Shown here: one piece after another, positions 20,480-32,070 of the stretch | How the letters are laid out: every line of letters begins with the position of its first letter | Position numbering within the stretch: position 1 is the first letter of the stretch | Assembly (NCBI RefSeq): GCF_000003815.2 | Contig: NC_049980.1 | Location: 21,837,249 to 21,901,248 of the forward strand | Length of the DNA stretch: 64,000 nt | Reading direction: 5' to 3' | Origin: Branchiostoma floridae | Lineage: Eukaryota > Chordata > Leptocardii > Amphioxiformes > Branchiostomatidae | The notes under the pieces: generated by a model | What the model was told of the DNA's origin: nothing | What the model saw: only the letters and a program-made list of their open reading frames with translations | The model's database searches: none | Made by a program: the position numbers and the translations under genes

Positions 20480-22890
20480 GCATGCTAACGTAATGCACGT
20501 AATCTGCAGGGAAAGTTTTTGTTATGAATTTTCTCACCAGTAAGTTCCCCTGGGAAAGGTTCTCGTGGACTTAAGTCCCATTTTCCACGTTTGTTACTTG
20601 TGAATGAAGGGTTTTACTAGACGACTCTCTTGCTCAATATGGGCCTGTTAGTGCATTGTGCACTATTCCCTTGTAGGATCAGAGCTCTGTAAGTAAAATA
20701 AATGAAATAAGTGCACCAACTTCAACTGTCACTCATAGACGGATTACAAGTTGATGTGTTTGGGATCAACCTCCTGGCAACAACAGTGGCAGAGAACGTT
20801 CTGCTCAAGTCAATTACTTGTCTTCAATTATTGCAAAATCAGATTACATTTTATTCAAGCGGATAGAATAGAGTTCAAAAGTCGTTTTGTAACACAGAGC
20901 TTCAGCTGCATAACACAATCGCTATTCACGTTGCTCTCCAGGTTTGCTAAATGTTGGAACTTGATTATTTTCTTTTCATCGCTGATTATACGGAAATTAG
21001 GAAAGTGCCTGTCCATCACTTCCTAGTCCTACCAAATCTCCATGAGTACCTCTTGGGCACCGAAGTTTGTCAGTTGCAATATCAATCAAAATGATGATAT
21101 CTATTTGCAAAATCCTGCTCGAATGCTAATTGCATGAACATTCTCAAGAGAAAAGTAAATTAGTACATAACACTAATGTCTAATCAACTGTAGAGTTATC
21201 TCGAAAGTCGTTTTACACAAAATTGTTACTATAGAATGATTTAAAGTAAAGCCGTACGATTTCTCACGGGTCTTGTCTAACAACGGCTAGCGACGGTGGT
21301 TTGTTCTGGCAAGCACTTAGACCAGTGATCGAATGATAACTTGGTTGACAATACAGACGCCCGTGTGTGACCAGTGGAAACAACGTAAGCCTTCAGTCAT
21401 TCTACGCAGAAATCTGAGATACCAAGTGGCTTAAGCCGAAGCTTTTAAAGGTATGGACTCTAGTGACTGTTATGAATAAACTCAGGAAGGTTTATCCTCC
21501 TTGAAAAACTTCAAGAAGGCACAAACAAGAAATCTTTTTAAAAAAGCTGTGCCTTGCCGCGTATTTTATGTTATTTTGGTAAGATAGACTAGATTCTACG
21601 CTTAAAAATCCCGAGTTCCACATGTCGCCCCCTCCCCCCTCATTATCATAATTTATGTCAGATGAATTATTGGCACATTAAACAGGTTTTGTAAAACTTT
21701 TTGACCCACAATGAATATGCATTATTTTTTATTACAAACTAAGTTCCTTCTGATGCAATTTGTGATATATATTTATATAAACATGGTGAGTTAAAGCGTA
21801 GATTTATTACGCTGGACCACATACAGTAACATGCGTCTAGAAGAGCGTTTTAATACTCGCCTGGAATGTACTATTGTCTAACTAAGCCATGAAACTCGGC
21901 AAGGAAAGAAGGGCCTTTGGAAGGGGCTTTGGAAGGGCTGGGTTAAAAGGTCCGTCCATTGATCCATGGAAAAAAGCTGGCGTAAAGCCTTGCCTGGCGG
22001 CAAGGCAAAAAATGGAATAAAATTGGCGAACAGTCTTGAAGCATTAGTTGTCATGAATTATGTGAACTGTCATGAGTCACCCTGCTGTAGCATTGGTACC
22101 ATCCACCGTAACCGCTGGGTCAGATCTTCGGGGTGAGCGAGCGATTACTCAGCAGAATGGTAGCCAGGCTAACCCTACTGAATCCTCCCAAACATTTGTG
22201 TAAAACGTTACGTATGCTCAGGAATAGCCCGCGGAGGAAAACTCCATACTTGGAGGACAGTGTTCTAGTAATACAACATATTACAAGGGGATATTGAGCC
22301 GTGCTTACATAAATAGTCCTGTCGCGAAGATCCGGTGACAATGTTTCTACGCTTTTGTCTGAGTTCATGTCACCCGATATCGCTTTTCCGTCCGCAATCC
22401 CCGTGGACAGAAAAGGGATGATGAGAAAAATGTCACCGTTGAATTTCCCCCCGATCCCACCAACCAGTTACCTTGCATTCAATTCCACGCCGTGTATGTC
22501 GCCATGCAATAGGGTTGTGTTGATTCAACTTACGATGTAAAAATGACCAGAAGTTAATTCTGAAAATCGTACTGAATCTTCACATATTCCTGTTCGATCG
22601 GACGTCATTTGTCAAAGATCATTGCTCTTCTGAAGTCTGTCGGTTAGGTTGTAACCTTGTGCTCGATAGACATGATTCTAGGCTATTTCTTCGCCGTTGG
22701 TAGCCTCCAAGCAGAAATTTAGAGAATCTATAGCTAGGAAAACGTACCGATGTAGCCTCCCCAAACATTAGGTCAGCATTAATTCCTAGTTTCGAAACAG
22801 CGCGGGAGAAATATGCAGTTCTGATTGGGCTAAATACTCTCCGTCCTTGATTGGTTGAGAAGCGGGTCATAGATTACGCAACACATCGCC
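20480..22890. other. Intergenic region between mosaic lectin and ceramidase genes
   Basis: AT-rich DNA with no open frame over about 90 codons and none that resembles a protein family. It contains the upstream regions of two divergent genes. A GAAGGGCCTTTGGAAGGGGC-type short repeat lies near 21,905-21,945. I see no RNA gene here. Confidence 0.5.
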
Positions 22891-22896
22891 ATCCGG

Positions 22897-23079
22897 TATA
22901 TAGCGGATCCGTCACACATCAGATTTGTTCCAGCAGGAGAAGGACCAGCGGTGTCGTGGTGGATTTTTCCCAGGCCTTGTGAAAATCACATTCACTTCGG
23001 ATTCAGATTGTCCGACATTAGCCGCCATCAACACACGAAGTTCTGATCCAGAAGGCCACCTGCATCGTTCTAGATCTCG
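22897..23079 (+). promoter_or_regulatory. Candidate promoter and 5' untranslated exon of the ceramidase gene
   Basis: A TATATAG box at 22,897-22,903 is followed by about 150 bases ending at a good donor (CTCG|GTGAGT, exon end 23,079). The ceramidase start exon has an AG acceptor at 24,359-24,360 before its ATG, so at least one upstream non-coding exon is expected. This is the best candidate I see, but the link is inference. Minus-strand open frames across this region look like noise. Confidence 0.3.
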
Positions 23080-24000
23080 GTGAGTCCGATCCGAGCTGCT
23101 GTTGTGTCGGTTTCTTTGTTTACGTTCTGCGTTTTCACGGCCACAGTACGTACAGGTTATGAGCCGCGCAGATTTATAATGTTTACGCCGCGCCATGTTC
23201 GTCCTCTATTGCATCAGTGAGGTTAAATGCCCGTATGCTCACGCCAACAACATAACAATGCTTGATAAGGCGCCAGCAGACTTCTCCGCCGGTCCCCTTA
23301 CTGACTGACGTATTTGGAACACACACAGGGATTAGGTCATCTCCAAGCAGATGTTAGGGTGGATATTGTAACGTTTTCTGACAGCCTGGCTTCTCTGGCA
23401 GTAGTTGACCCACCCACCTTGAAGCCTGGCTGTTGACGGGGTCCCTGCTAACGTTATATTCAGGAATGCACAAGAAATAGGCCCTATATACATAAAGGTG
23501 GAGGGGTAGAAATCCACTGAAATACAATATATTTTGGTGAAACAAAATAGTGGCCAGAACAACAACACAATAGACTGTCAACATCAGTCAACTAGAGGGC
23601 ATCGTTTTAAGCTTACAGTGCCACTGGCCAAATCCATGGTTCGTCGTCAGTCGTTTGCAGTTTAAGGACAGTACAGAATTGGAACTCACTGCCAGTTGAG
23701 GTTCACGGTAGAGGCAGAATCTGTAAACAGCTTCAAGACGAGGTTGGATTTGTGTTGAAATGAGGAAGAAATACTGCGAGCGACAGGAGGGTGACTACAC
23801 AGGCACCGCCTACTTTACCTAGGCTAGACATCATCAGGTATCATCAGGACTAACAATACTGATAGAAGTGAGGAAAATGTCAAATTGCTATACATGTCAC
23901 CTACTCTCTAATAGATGCATTTGTATGGTCGTATTAAAAAAGTTACTGGAGAGCAATGTTTTTTGGTGAATTAAATAAAAAATCAGAGGTAACGTTATAT

Positions 24001-24090
24001 GTCTCTGTGGCCGAGTGGTAATGCAACCCTGCTGCTAGGCCATCTGGATCCAGTTTCATGGACCCATAGGCCTGAGTTTGGTGTCAGGGT
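24001..24090 (+). repeat. tRNA-like (Ser/Leu type) sequence, probably tRNA-derived repeat
   Basis: GTCTCTGTGGCCGAGTGGTA resembles the A-box end of a class II tRNA (serine or leucine). The expected T-arm consensus (GGTTCGAATCC) is not found at the right distance; a degenerate GAGTTTGGTGTC is the nearest. I therefore call a tRNA pseudogene or SINE head, not a functional tRNA. Confidence 0.35.
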
Positions 24091-24380
24091 GGGCTCAGCT
24101 CAGACATGTTGTAAAGGATTGCATTCGTCTTAATTTGTCCCCACGCAAAAAGGGGTGCTGTGTTGGAGGAGGTGCCTCAAGCTTGTATAAAAAATACCCA
24201 GCCTCATGACTCAAATTGGGTAGTAACTGACAGCAATAATGCATCATGGTGAATAATGATAGATCAGACAGAAAAACCCTAAAAACAACAGAGTTAGAAA
24301 GTTAAGTCAGTATGACACAACGTATGATGGCCCATAATTCCAGCCATTATGTTTTTTCAGGCCTATTTCTACAATCAGCC

Positions 24381-27300
24381 ATGTTGAAGGAGTTTGAGCG
24401 TGGCAGCTCTGACGTTGACTGGTGTGAGGCCAATTATGATATTGTCCCTGCCATTGCTGAGTTCTGGAACACAGTAAGTATGACTAAAAGCTACATATTA
24501 ATTTTTATGGCATTAGTCATGATCCTGTGATTTAGGTTCACTATTACGTCTGATGTCAGGTGTTGGCTGTAAAGGTCTCATATCTTCATGATACCACAAT
24601 ATATTCTTTTGCGTGCGAAATTTTTCATATCCATTTCTATGGTCTTCAAGTTTTCTGGATATTGCAGGTTTCAGGGAGTGGATATTTCAAACTTTCCAAA
24701 ATCCAGCCATGTATGTCCATCTGTGCACAAACTAAAGAATGCCATTATTGGATCAAAAGAGTTAGATTTAGAGTTACATTTAGCTACTTTACCACAGTCA
24801 GTCATTCCACATCATTATTGATTGTATTGATCGGTGGCATCTGGTCCCCAAACCTAGCAGCCCTGGTAATGGAATTGATGGGATGGGAAATAATCAAGGA
24901 TTGGCATTAGCTAAGACTTGATGTGTGTTTGAAAATAAAAGGAAGGTTAGAATAGAACGCAAACATCAGTGGTTAGATCAAATGTTAAGTATGGACGATG
25001 ATGACGTAATGCTAGCATTGAATCTCTTTGACAAAGAGGTGAGAATGCTACTAGTATAATGAACCGACAGCGCTTTGGCAAATGTAATGTTAAATAAACT
25101 GTATCGGCAGCAGCTGTTGAGGTGTATTGTACTGTTGTGCTAACTTGGTACACGGGTGAAAAAATGTCACCCATTGTCAATCTGAGGCATCAGTGAGTAA
25201 CTTGTTGTGTTGGTTCCCAGCCAGTTTGATGCACGCTGTTAAGTCATCATCCTGTTTGTTGTTGTTTACCCCCAACAGATCAGTAATTTCTTATTCATCG
25301 TGCTGCCACCTGTGCTGATGTACCTGTTCCGCCCGTATGCACGCCAGGTCAACGCTTCCATCAACCTCATCTGGTGGATGTTAGCGGTCGTAGGTAAAGT
25401 GCACACCACTCGCATTACTTCATATAGGAATGAATGAATAGATTTTCAGACTTCCATCTGATGCCTTTGTATTTGAATTACACTGCTTATCAATGCTATT
25501 CATGACAGAATTTTGTCCAACATGTTCCCCTCAGCTTGTACAAATGCAGTAACACTAAATCTCGTAATTCTATTGGGTGCCAGTATGCATAACAAAAAAT
25601 TATGCAATACAAAAAATACATGAATTTAAAATAATTTTGAGAGGTGTACCAATGCAGCATCAATGATCTTGAGAAGGCCTCTATAACTATCTTTGTTGAT
25701 GTGACCATATTATGGCACCCTGTGGAATTATTTATCTTTTTAATTATTATTATATTATTATAAGATATGCATGTCATTCCATCATGATGCTCATGATCAC
25801 TAACCAATGCTCGACTTGATACATGTTTTTTTCCTCTCTGCAGGTATATCATCAGCTTATTTCCATGCCACCCTAAGTCTGGTGGGCCAGCTGCTTGATG
25901 AGATTGCTATCCTGTGGGTAATCATAGCAGCCTGGGGTGTGTGGGCACCAAGACGTTTCTTCCCAAGGTTCTGCAATGAAAGCAGGTTTGCCCACTCCTT
26001 ATGTGCTTACTGGTATACACCATTAACACTAGAGGCTGTGACAGCTGAGCGACAAAACTTTCGACATATCGCTCAAGGAATTTTAGAGATAAAGAACAGA
26101 TCTTGGAGTTTTTTAGTGTTTTTTTTCTAATAAGGCCATGTTGATTTGATTATATGGATGACATCCTCCGGGAACTCCAAAACTGATGCGAGCGAGCGAA
26201 TAAAAAAAAAGTTTGGCCAAAAAAAAAAGTTGCCTTCAGTATGAAATCAAAGTGGCCAGGAAGGTTGAACATAGGACTAAACACACATAGTATGGTATAC
26301 CAACAGTTAGGTGTAGGGACCAGTACAGTACATCATACGGGTGCAAAACATTTTTTTCTTCTTGGACCAATCCGAAAAAAAACAGACCTGAAGAAAAAAC
26401 AGAGGAACATGTTTCGCCAATTACAAAATGGACACACTATGTCGGCAGCCATTTGGGGTCTAACCGGCCCGGGGGGCCAAGAATACAACAAAAGCGAAGT
26501 CAAGTAGAGTTTATAGTCAATTGCACCAAGTTTCTACAGTCAAAGGTACAGAGACAGTTAGCCTTTATTACATGGAGATGGGATTTTAAAATGCAGTGGG
26601 AGTCCAATAATCCACCAAACAGATTCCTTTGTAGCAAAATTGACCAATTACCATTGTTTTGAGTATTGCCAGTTCTCAAGTTTCCACAGACAATCAGGTC
26701 CAGGTTCATGTCCGGACCTGGAAATGATCCTCTGGAGTCTGGACCTGAATTTTCTGTACTGGTACCTCCCCCAACCAACAATAGATTTTTTTCTTTCTGT
26801 CCTTTCACATCTTATTCTTTGACTTAAGATTCATTTTGGCATTCTATGGCATTAGTTATCTGTTTTCTGATACTTTTTTTTCAATCTACGGAATATTTGT
26901 GCTCATTTTACAGCTGCTTTGCACAATTTATTGTGTGGTCGAAAATTTTTTTTTTTTTGGAAATGGCCGAAAATTGGTGCGAGCGCGGATGTCATCCATA
27001 TGATCAAATCAACGTGGCCTAAATCATTCTTATCATCAGACGTATTGAAATATAGTTCACCTTTATCTGCTGGGTAACCCATATCTGTGCTCTATGAAAC
27101 AGGGTTTTCAGGAAAGTCAAGTCAACGGACGGTGGTTTCAAGTTGCAAATTTTCAAATTATTGCAGTTTGAAACCACCGTACATTGACTTGATATGTTCA
27201 GTTTTTAACACAATGGACATAGGTTACCACAAGGATAAAGGTGAATCAGCATTTAAGAAAAATCAAGGTTCACGCAAATCCAATTTTGGTCACTCTATGC

Positions 27301-28692
27301 ACACTCATCAATCACTGTCTAGTGGAAAGGGGGCCTCGATAATATTCAATATGATCTAAAAGTGTTTCTGCCAAGTGTATATCGAAGTAGATTTTAGCTA
27401 TATATATGGCCTGCATCATTATTTACCTGTTGAAGATTGCCCTCTACACTTATGGCTATACATAGACTTCAAAGAACAATTGTCATCTAATCATTGAATC
27501 ACATTCTTACATTAATACATATGTTGACAAATATTGTACTTCTTTTTCATGTACAATGTAGCAGCCAATAAACAAAAGTTTAATTGCCCATAGCTGACTG
27601 ATGATTAGTGTTTTTGAATATCACTGTAAGTGTGATTCATTACAGTGAATGTTACATAGCACTGGACAGATTTGTCATGTATATGATGTGGAGTTTGCTG
27701 CAGTACTAGATTTGGCTGACAGGTGTTTTCTCCCCCTGACAGAAAGTCCTTTATGCTGTTGATGTTGGGGGCCGGTGCCATCACCACCATCCTAGCCTTC
27801 CTGCACCCTTCCATGAACCACTTCCTCCTCATGCCACTGGCCATCCCAAGTCTCATGTGTATGTTCAGTGAACTCAAAAGGTGAGAGGTCTTACTGTTTA
27901 CTGAATAATCCTGGTTCTAAGTCCAGGGAAGGTCCATGTAAAAACATTGGTTATGATGGACAAAAACACTCATTTTTTCATTTGGTTACTGCATTTAGGA
28001 GAAGAATTCACATGTCTAGAAATATGAAAGTGCTATGTATAGCTTCTGAAAGATAAGAAATTTAACCTTTGATTAGCTTAATAAATCTGATCCCTAAGTG
28101 ACGTATGTTCAATCTAATCCTTCTGATCCAGGTGTAACGACTGGCGCGTGATCCGCCTGGGCATTGCAGCCTTTGTCTGGTTCAGCCTGGCGCTGACCTG
28201 CTGGCTGAACGATCGGCTCTTCTGCCACATCTGGGAGTCTGTGTCCTTCCCATACCTCCACTCTGGCTGGTGAGTTCAGTAAGATGTATCTGTTGCATTT
28301 CCTAATAGATAAAAAAATTAATAAATAAAAACAACTTTACTTAGTTAACTCTGAGATGATCAGAATCACAGAATGTGGTGTGCTTTGAAAAGCTGGCTGT
28401 ACCAAAAGCATAGCATTGTCTATGTTATGTTCTTTAAAGTGTACAAGAATGGAGGAACTTGAATGTTCTAATTTTGATCTCTTAACAAGACCATTACCTT
28501 TCATTCCTTAGGCACATCTTCATTGCCATCGCCTCCTTTGAACTGTGTGTGGTTATGGCATACTTTGAGGCAGTTACCATGGCCCCTGAACGTGCACCGA
28601 CCTTGAAGTTCTGGCCCTACGACAGGTGTGACCTTGGAGTCCCTTATGTCAGCTTTAAATGTTCTGCTGCCAAACCCATAAAGGAGTGTTAG
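24381..28692 (+). CDS. ACER: Alkaline ceramidase (ACER1/2-like)
   Basis: Six exons: 24381-24473, 25279-25393, 25844-25985, 27743-27880, 28132-28269, 28512-28692 (phases 0,1,2,2,2), 268 aa, close to ACER1/ACER2 length. The family hydrolyses ceramide to sphingosine and fatty acid in ER/Golgi membranes through a zinc site in a seven-helix fold. The opening [20 protein letters not shown] and the core [18 protein letters not shown] match ACER1/2 closely. The expected catalytic residues are present: Ser and His in SAYFH, Asp eleven residues after that His, and the final His pair in HSGWH. Several hydrophobic helices follow ([28 protein letters not shown]). The C-terminus GVPYVSF before the stop parallels ACER1 GLPYVEI. 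The ATG lies 20 bases inside an exon with an upstream AG acceptor. Introns hold several transposons. Confidence 0.9.
25560..25735. mobile_element. MITE of the CATAATTCCACYGGGTGCC family (copy 1)
   Basis: Ends GTAATTCTATTGGGTGCCAG and, inverted, AATTCCACAGGGTGCCATAA frame about 175 bases. The right half (GATCTTGAGAAGG..) matches the right half of the element at 38,849-39,051. Located in ceramidase intron 2. Confidence 0.55.
26131..27022. mobile_element. Non-autonomous transposon, long inverted ends, with nested relative
   Basis: Left end TAAGGCCATGTTGATTTGAT then TATATGGATGACATCC; right end is the inverted equivalent. The ends continue with a shared GCGAGCG segment and A-tract. Between 26,340 and 26,790 lies sequence homologous to the element at 17,908-18,857 (GGTTCATGTCCGGACCTGG, TACTGGTACCTCCCCC), probably an insertion or shared interior. 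No coding capacity. In ceramidase intron 3. Confidence 0.6.
27115..27192. repeat. Short hairpin in ceramidase intron 3
   Basis: AGTCAAGTCAACGGACGGTG and GGTTTCAAGTTGCAA pair with TTGCAGTTTGAAACC and CACCGTACATTGACTTG, giving an imperfect stem of about 33 bases and a loop near 14 bases. It could be a miRNA-like fold or a tiny foldback repeat; nothing decides between them. Confidence 0.4.
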
Positions 28693-31563
28693 GTATTCAA
28701 CATGATATTGTAATCTTCTCTTTAAATTTGTCAATAGTTCCCATGTTACTATTTGTGGTTTGTGGAAATGAAGTGATGTAGTTTGATGCTCAACCATAAG
28801 TGACGAAACAGTTGATGACTAACCTACCTTAAGTAGTGAGTCTATTATGCATTGATCATAAAGAAAACTAAGACTGCAGGCTTTAGGCTTTAATTGCCTG
28901 TAACAAAGGTGCCGAATATCTGTACTGTTGTAGATGCTGGTCCTTTCTCAGGAATATCATCAGAAAACTATTATTGATTGATTATGGTTAGTAGTTACTT
29001 TAATGTCAGGGACTTTAATATTTGAATATGTAGGCCCTACATTTTTTCCCGTAATTTGCTGAGACCTTCCAAATTTCATTATGCAAACAAATTCTTCTGT
29101 GTCAAATTCAATGGTACAGAAATTCTTACAAGAAATTCTTTGAGTCAGTCATTGAGATAAATGTAGAGACATACCTATAAGATGTATTGCTAGATGCAAT
29201 TCTAAAGTTGTAGAGTCTGTATATAATGCCATGTGAAATGCATGGCTTTTAATACTACCTGATTTTAATAATCAATATTTCACAATGACAAAGATAGAAA
29301 GCTATTGACATGATTTTAGAGTTCATTCTTGAACTTCATTTGGCACAAAATCTTTGTTGTTGTTGCAGAGCACTGTGTTGGATATCTCTTGTAGAGCATA
29401 GAAACATCATGTCATTTTCCCCTTTTGATCCCAAGGGTGAACAATATGATGAGACATGAGGAAAACCCATGAAACGTCAGTACCAATGGAAGTTCAGATT
29501 TTGATTTGGTCAGATATAATCAAGTCTAGATCAGACTTAAAGTTTGATTCTTGACAAATCAGTTTATTGGCAGGTACTTGAGTGGGGATGGCTTTCTTTC
29601 CAGAAAAAAAACAACAACAAAAATCAAACATTACAGATTTTAAGCTCAACCTACCCCACATCATTTTCACAGAACTATGCAAATTAACCCTTATTTGCAT
29701 ATGTTACACTCATCACTACCTACAATGAAAAAGCCATAATGAGTGTACAGTTTTAAAGACTTTCATTATGATTCAACATAAAGAAATGCACCATATGTAT
29801 AGGAGAGAGAGAGAGAAAGAGAGAGGGAGAGAGAGACTTTTAACTGTATGGGTGAACTAAAGGAATGAACAGTCCCTCAGATGGAGATAAGACAAAATAC
29901 TTGAGATGCTCTTGTTGTGGATCAAATGAACTCTTACCAGATAGGACCACAATTATATCTGTAGTCCTTGTACTTCTAGTTTTACTCAGGGATCCTACAT
30001 GCAACAGATGCACAGCACTAACAGATGCAAAGCACTAACTGTATGTTGAAGGCTGCTCCTCAACAGAATAAACAAGGAATAAACAAAGAGAAACATTAAT
30101 ATGTTTGACGTATGTGTCAGATGATGGTCTTGTGATCACTGTACATAATATATGTATATGTACATCTTGTGGAATTGCATAAGCAACAACTATTTAGCAA
30201 CAACTATTTAGCAACAACTATAAAAGACTATTCTATGTATGAGAAGATCACACTTGTAACAATGTTTTGTCATTAACAATGCATGTACTACTAAAATGTT
30301 GTAATGTGGAAGATAAGTTATATATAGATGGACCAACATACTTAGGCAAATACAGGAGTTGGACATAATGGCAGATTATGCAAAGTACCAAACTGTACAT
30401 GGTTACTTGAAGTTGTTCTTAGATGTTATAGTATCAATGATTGTCTCTCTTTATTGTTAGTAGGGCAATACATGAACAATCTTAATATAACACTGAATTA
30501 GTATTGAAATTGTCATAGTTTTAGATCTCTTAAGATGTTATCTCGTATGACAATTCCCTTGTTGTCTCTAGTGATGAGACTCAAGTTTTATTCTTGTTGT
30601 GTACATCTTTAGAAAGGATGCTGGTTATCTTTTACTCTGTTTTGTTGAAGTGATGGCCAAACTTTCTGGCTATCAATAGTCCTTCATGGTCAAGTCATAG
30701 ATATTTCCTTCAACTTGAATATGGTGATTATGTACTGTTACAGAAAGGAATGTATCATTCTCATATTAGTAGTACTTGAATATCTATTTCTAAAACTGAA
30801 CCCTAGATTTTAAGATGCTTGTTACTAACATTGGAAAGAAAGCTTTATTTTCATGCATATGTTAACTTATTCAACATATAGAAGAAATGTTTAAGAAAGG
30901 TAACGTTATATGTGTATATGATGCTGTACACACAATGAATGTGAAACAACCATTCCAGTTCTGGCGCACATGTATATCTATCAGTGTGTTCACTGCAGGT
31001 TAGGACTTCCAATGTGTGTGGACTGCAGGCAGTAACAGAGCAATAAACTGTTGACAGTGTCAGTTCTGTGATGACTAATTGTGTATTCTTCTCCCATTGA
31101 TGGTGTTAAGCACCAGGTGTGTGTGCGTGGTGGTCACCACCAAGGACAGGTGTATTTGTGCATATGGCATTCAAAACCAAAGACAGGCATGTTTGTGGAT
31201 ACTGTTCAGCACCAAGGACAGCCTTGGTTGTACGGATAGTGTTCAGCACCAAGCCCAAGGACAGCCATAGTTGTGCAGGTAGTGTTCAGCACCAAGGACA
31301 GCCGTAGTTGTGCAGATAGTGTTCAGCATCAAGGACAGCCATAGTTGTGCAGATAGTGTTCAACACTAAGGACAGACGGAGTTGTATGGATAGTTTTTAG
31401 AAGCAAGGACAGTCATAGCGATCTGGTTCAGCACTGAGGACAGTCATAGTTCTAATGTTAAGCTGAAAGGAAAGACCTGTTTATGCGTGGCTAGTATTCA
31501 GCACCAAGGACAGGCATATTTGTGTGTGTGTGTATAGTGTTCAGCACCAAGGACAGGCATGTT

Positions 31564-31610
<47 letters not shown>

Positions 31611-32070
31611 ATAGTGTTCAACACCAAGGACAGGCGTGTTTGTGTGTTCCGGCATTTGTTTGCATGAATCGCGTTCACCACCAGGGACAGGTCAATGTCG
31701 TGTTTGCTGACAACCGACAATAGCGTCACCTGGCAACCCTTACTACAACTGCAAGACCAACTGCAAGAAGATCAAAACATTTTCAAAAGCCTCATCTAAC
31801 AATTCTTACTACAACTGTAACATTTTGTAACAGTACTCAAACTACGTACGATACAGGCTACACATTGTAATTTTTTAAAAATATTTTAAAATTGTTTTTT
31901 CAAATAAACAAAAACAGGTAGATGACCAAAAATTTCAAAATAAGCATATCTCAAACATACGAATAGTCATAACAGAAATTCAGGCTAAACATTATTAGCT
32001 TCCTATAGTTCCTTGTTATCTGTTATAATCTTACAGGAAGTGAAATATCGAGACATGCACGCAGATCCCG
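28693..32070. other. 3' flank of ceramidase and intergenic region
   Basis: No coding exon found. It includes the likely long 3' untranslated region of ACER; possible AATAAA signals are at about 30,067 and 31,042-31,047. A GA-rich microsatellite is at 29,800-29,835, and the tandem repeat listed separately occupies 31,110-31,700. A three-fold ACAACTATTTAGCA repeat lies near 30,185-30,220. Confidence 0.5.
31110..31700. repeat. Minisatellite with (GT)n core
   Basis: About ten diverged units of 45-60 bases sharing GTGTTCAGCACCAAGGACAG, often followed by C(C/G)ATAGTTGTGCAGATA, run head to tail; a pure GT run lies at about 31,565-31,608. Open frames through this region on either strand are by-products of the repeat. 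Confidence 0.75.

Noticed and set aside
22619-23196. Minus-strand frames of 83-94 codons upstream of the ceramidase
   Set aside because: No domain, no supporting splice sites or neighbours; more likely promoter or untranslated sequence.
31079-31307. Two overlapping plus-strand frames in the minisatellite
   Set aside because: They follow the repeat unit and have no protein-like features.
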